Shown here piece by piece: positions 63,972-64,000 of a stretch of DNA of 64,000 nt. The translations under genes and the position numbers were made by a program. The notes under the pieces were generated by a model. That model ran no database searches. It was given only the letters and a program-made list of their open reading frames with translations, and was not told the origin of the DNA. Location of the stretch: assembly GCA_031363945.1 (NCBI GenBank), contig JANLVJ010000029.1:62001-126000 (forward strand), read 5' to 3'. Source of the stretch: JANLVJ01 sp031363945. Lineage in GTDB: Bacteria > Bacteroidota > Bacteroidia > Sphingobacteriales > Sphingobacteriaceae. The first letter of the stretch is position 1. Each line of letters begins with the position of its first letter.

Positions 63972-64000
63972 TTAGCCCTGCTGAAAAGCGTGAGAAGACT
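63968..64000 (+). CDS. IS3 orfB, first codons
   Basis: VVSPAEKREKT in the -1 frame of orfA, cut by the end of the window. It is read only through the frameshift site. Confidence 0.6.

Larger units (their letters stand above)
61036..64000 (+). mobile_element. IS3-family element, interrupted by IS21 (right end beyond window)
   Basis: Starts with TGTAAGCTCCCCGAAAAACTGG, an IS3-type end, directly after the GT8 remnant. orfA (61103-61321 plus 63927-63971) is split by an IS21-family element. The orfB start is visible at the right edge. The right inverted repeat and target duplication lie outside the window. Confidence 0.85.

Overview
The window looks like a chromosomal segment of a Bacteroidota bacterium, most likely Sphingobacteriales or Cytophagales. 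This is inferred from the SusC/SusD pair, the TolC/MFP/RND set, the DUF6600-type tryptophan-rich proteins, the NagB-LmbE fusion, a remnant that resembles a type IX secretion sorting domain, A+T-rich intergenic DNA and the lack of clear Shine-Dalgarno sequences. No rRNA or tRNA gene, CRISPR array, phage or defence island was seen.

Layout. 1-7800 is mostly housekeeping: the start of pnp, a FUSC membrane protein, a conserved protein of unknown function, asnS, a small HEYGH protein, a stress-type protein and an MFS carrier. 7960-17000 has a solo FabF, a nucleotidyltransferase-like protein, a PfkB kinase, an S53 peptidase, a secreted protein, and a gluconokinase-type FGGY kinase directly joined to a two-component system. 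17000-22400 is a TolC/MFP/RND efflux operon. 22700-29950 holds two paralogous DUF6600 proteins around a ketoacid CoA-transferase (scoAB) and an MhqO/MhqD-like quinone-stress pair with a MarR regulator nearby. 30100-38260 holds an orphan sensor kinase, GntP permease, a wrecked ada gene, an aldose epimerase, a DEAD-box helicase, a lactonase and a DUF5009 membrane protein. A SusD/SusC pair follows (38280-43110), then a DUF1919 protein, a dead IS3 copy, a second helicase, htpG, NagB-LmbE, GT8, a PQQ-type sugar dehydrogenase, a methyltransferase and a DUF4114 lipoprotein. The right end (55800-61000) is a surface-polysaccharide gene group (GT4, GT2, flippase, GT-like) that ends in a GT8 pseudogene cut by nested insertion sequences (61036-64000).

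How the genes work together. Several scattered genes would fit oxidative use of glucose through gluconate: soluble-type glucose dehydrogenase, 6-phosphogluconolactonase-like lactonase, GntP permease, gluconokinase and aldose epimerase. The SusCD pair, the acetyltransferase-like DUF5009 protein and NagB-LmbE suggest amino-sugar glycan use. Both links are inference from families, not from operon structure.

The most informative finds are decay and insertion events read at base level. They are: an IS21-family element of 2600 bp (61322-63921, 11-bp perfect ends, 5-bp target duplication AATTG) inside orfA of an IS3 element; an ada gene that lost its AraC part and is frameshifted at its active-site cysteine; a GT8 gene with two stop codons truncated by the IS3 element; and a remnant of a CHU_C-like C-terminal sorting domain with two internal stops. 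I did not find a clearly new multi-gene system. The best candidates for new biology are the small HEYGH protein after asnS, the paired DUF6600 proteins and the conserved unknown protein at 2543.
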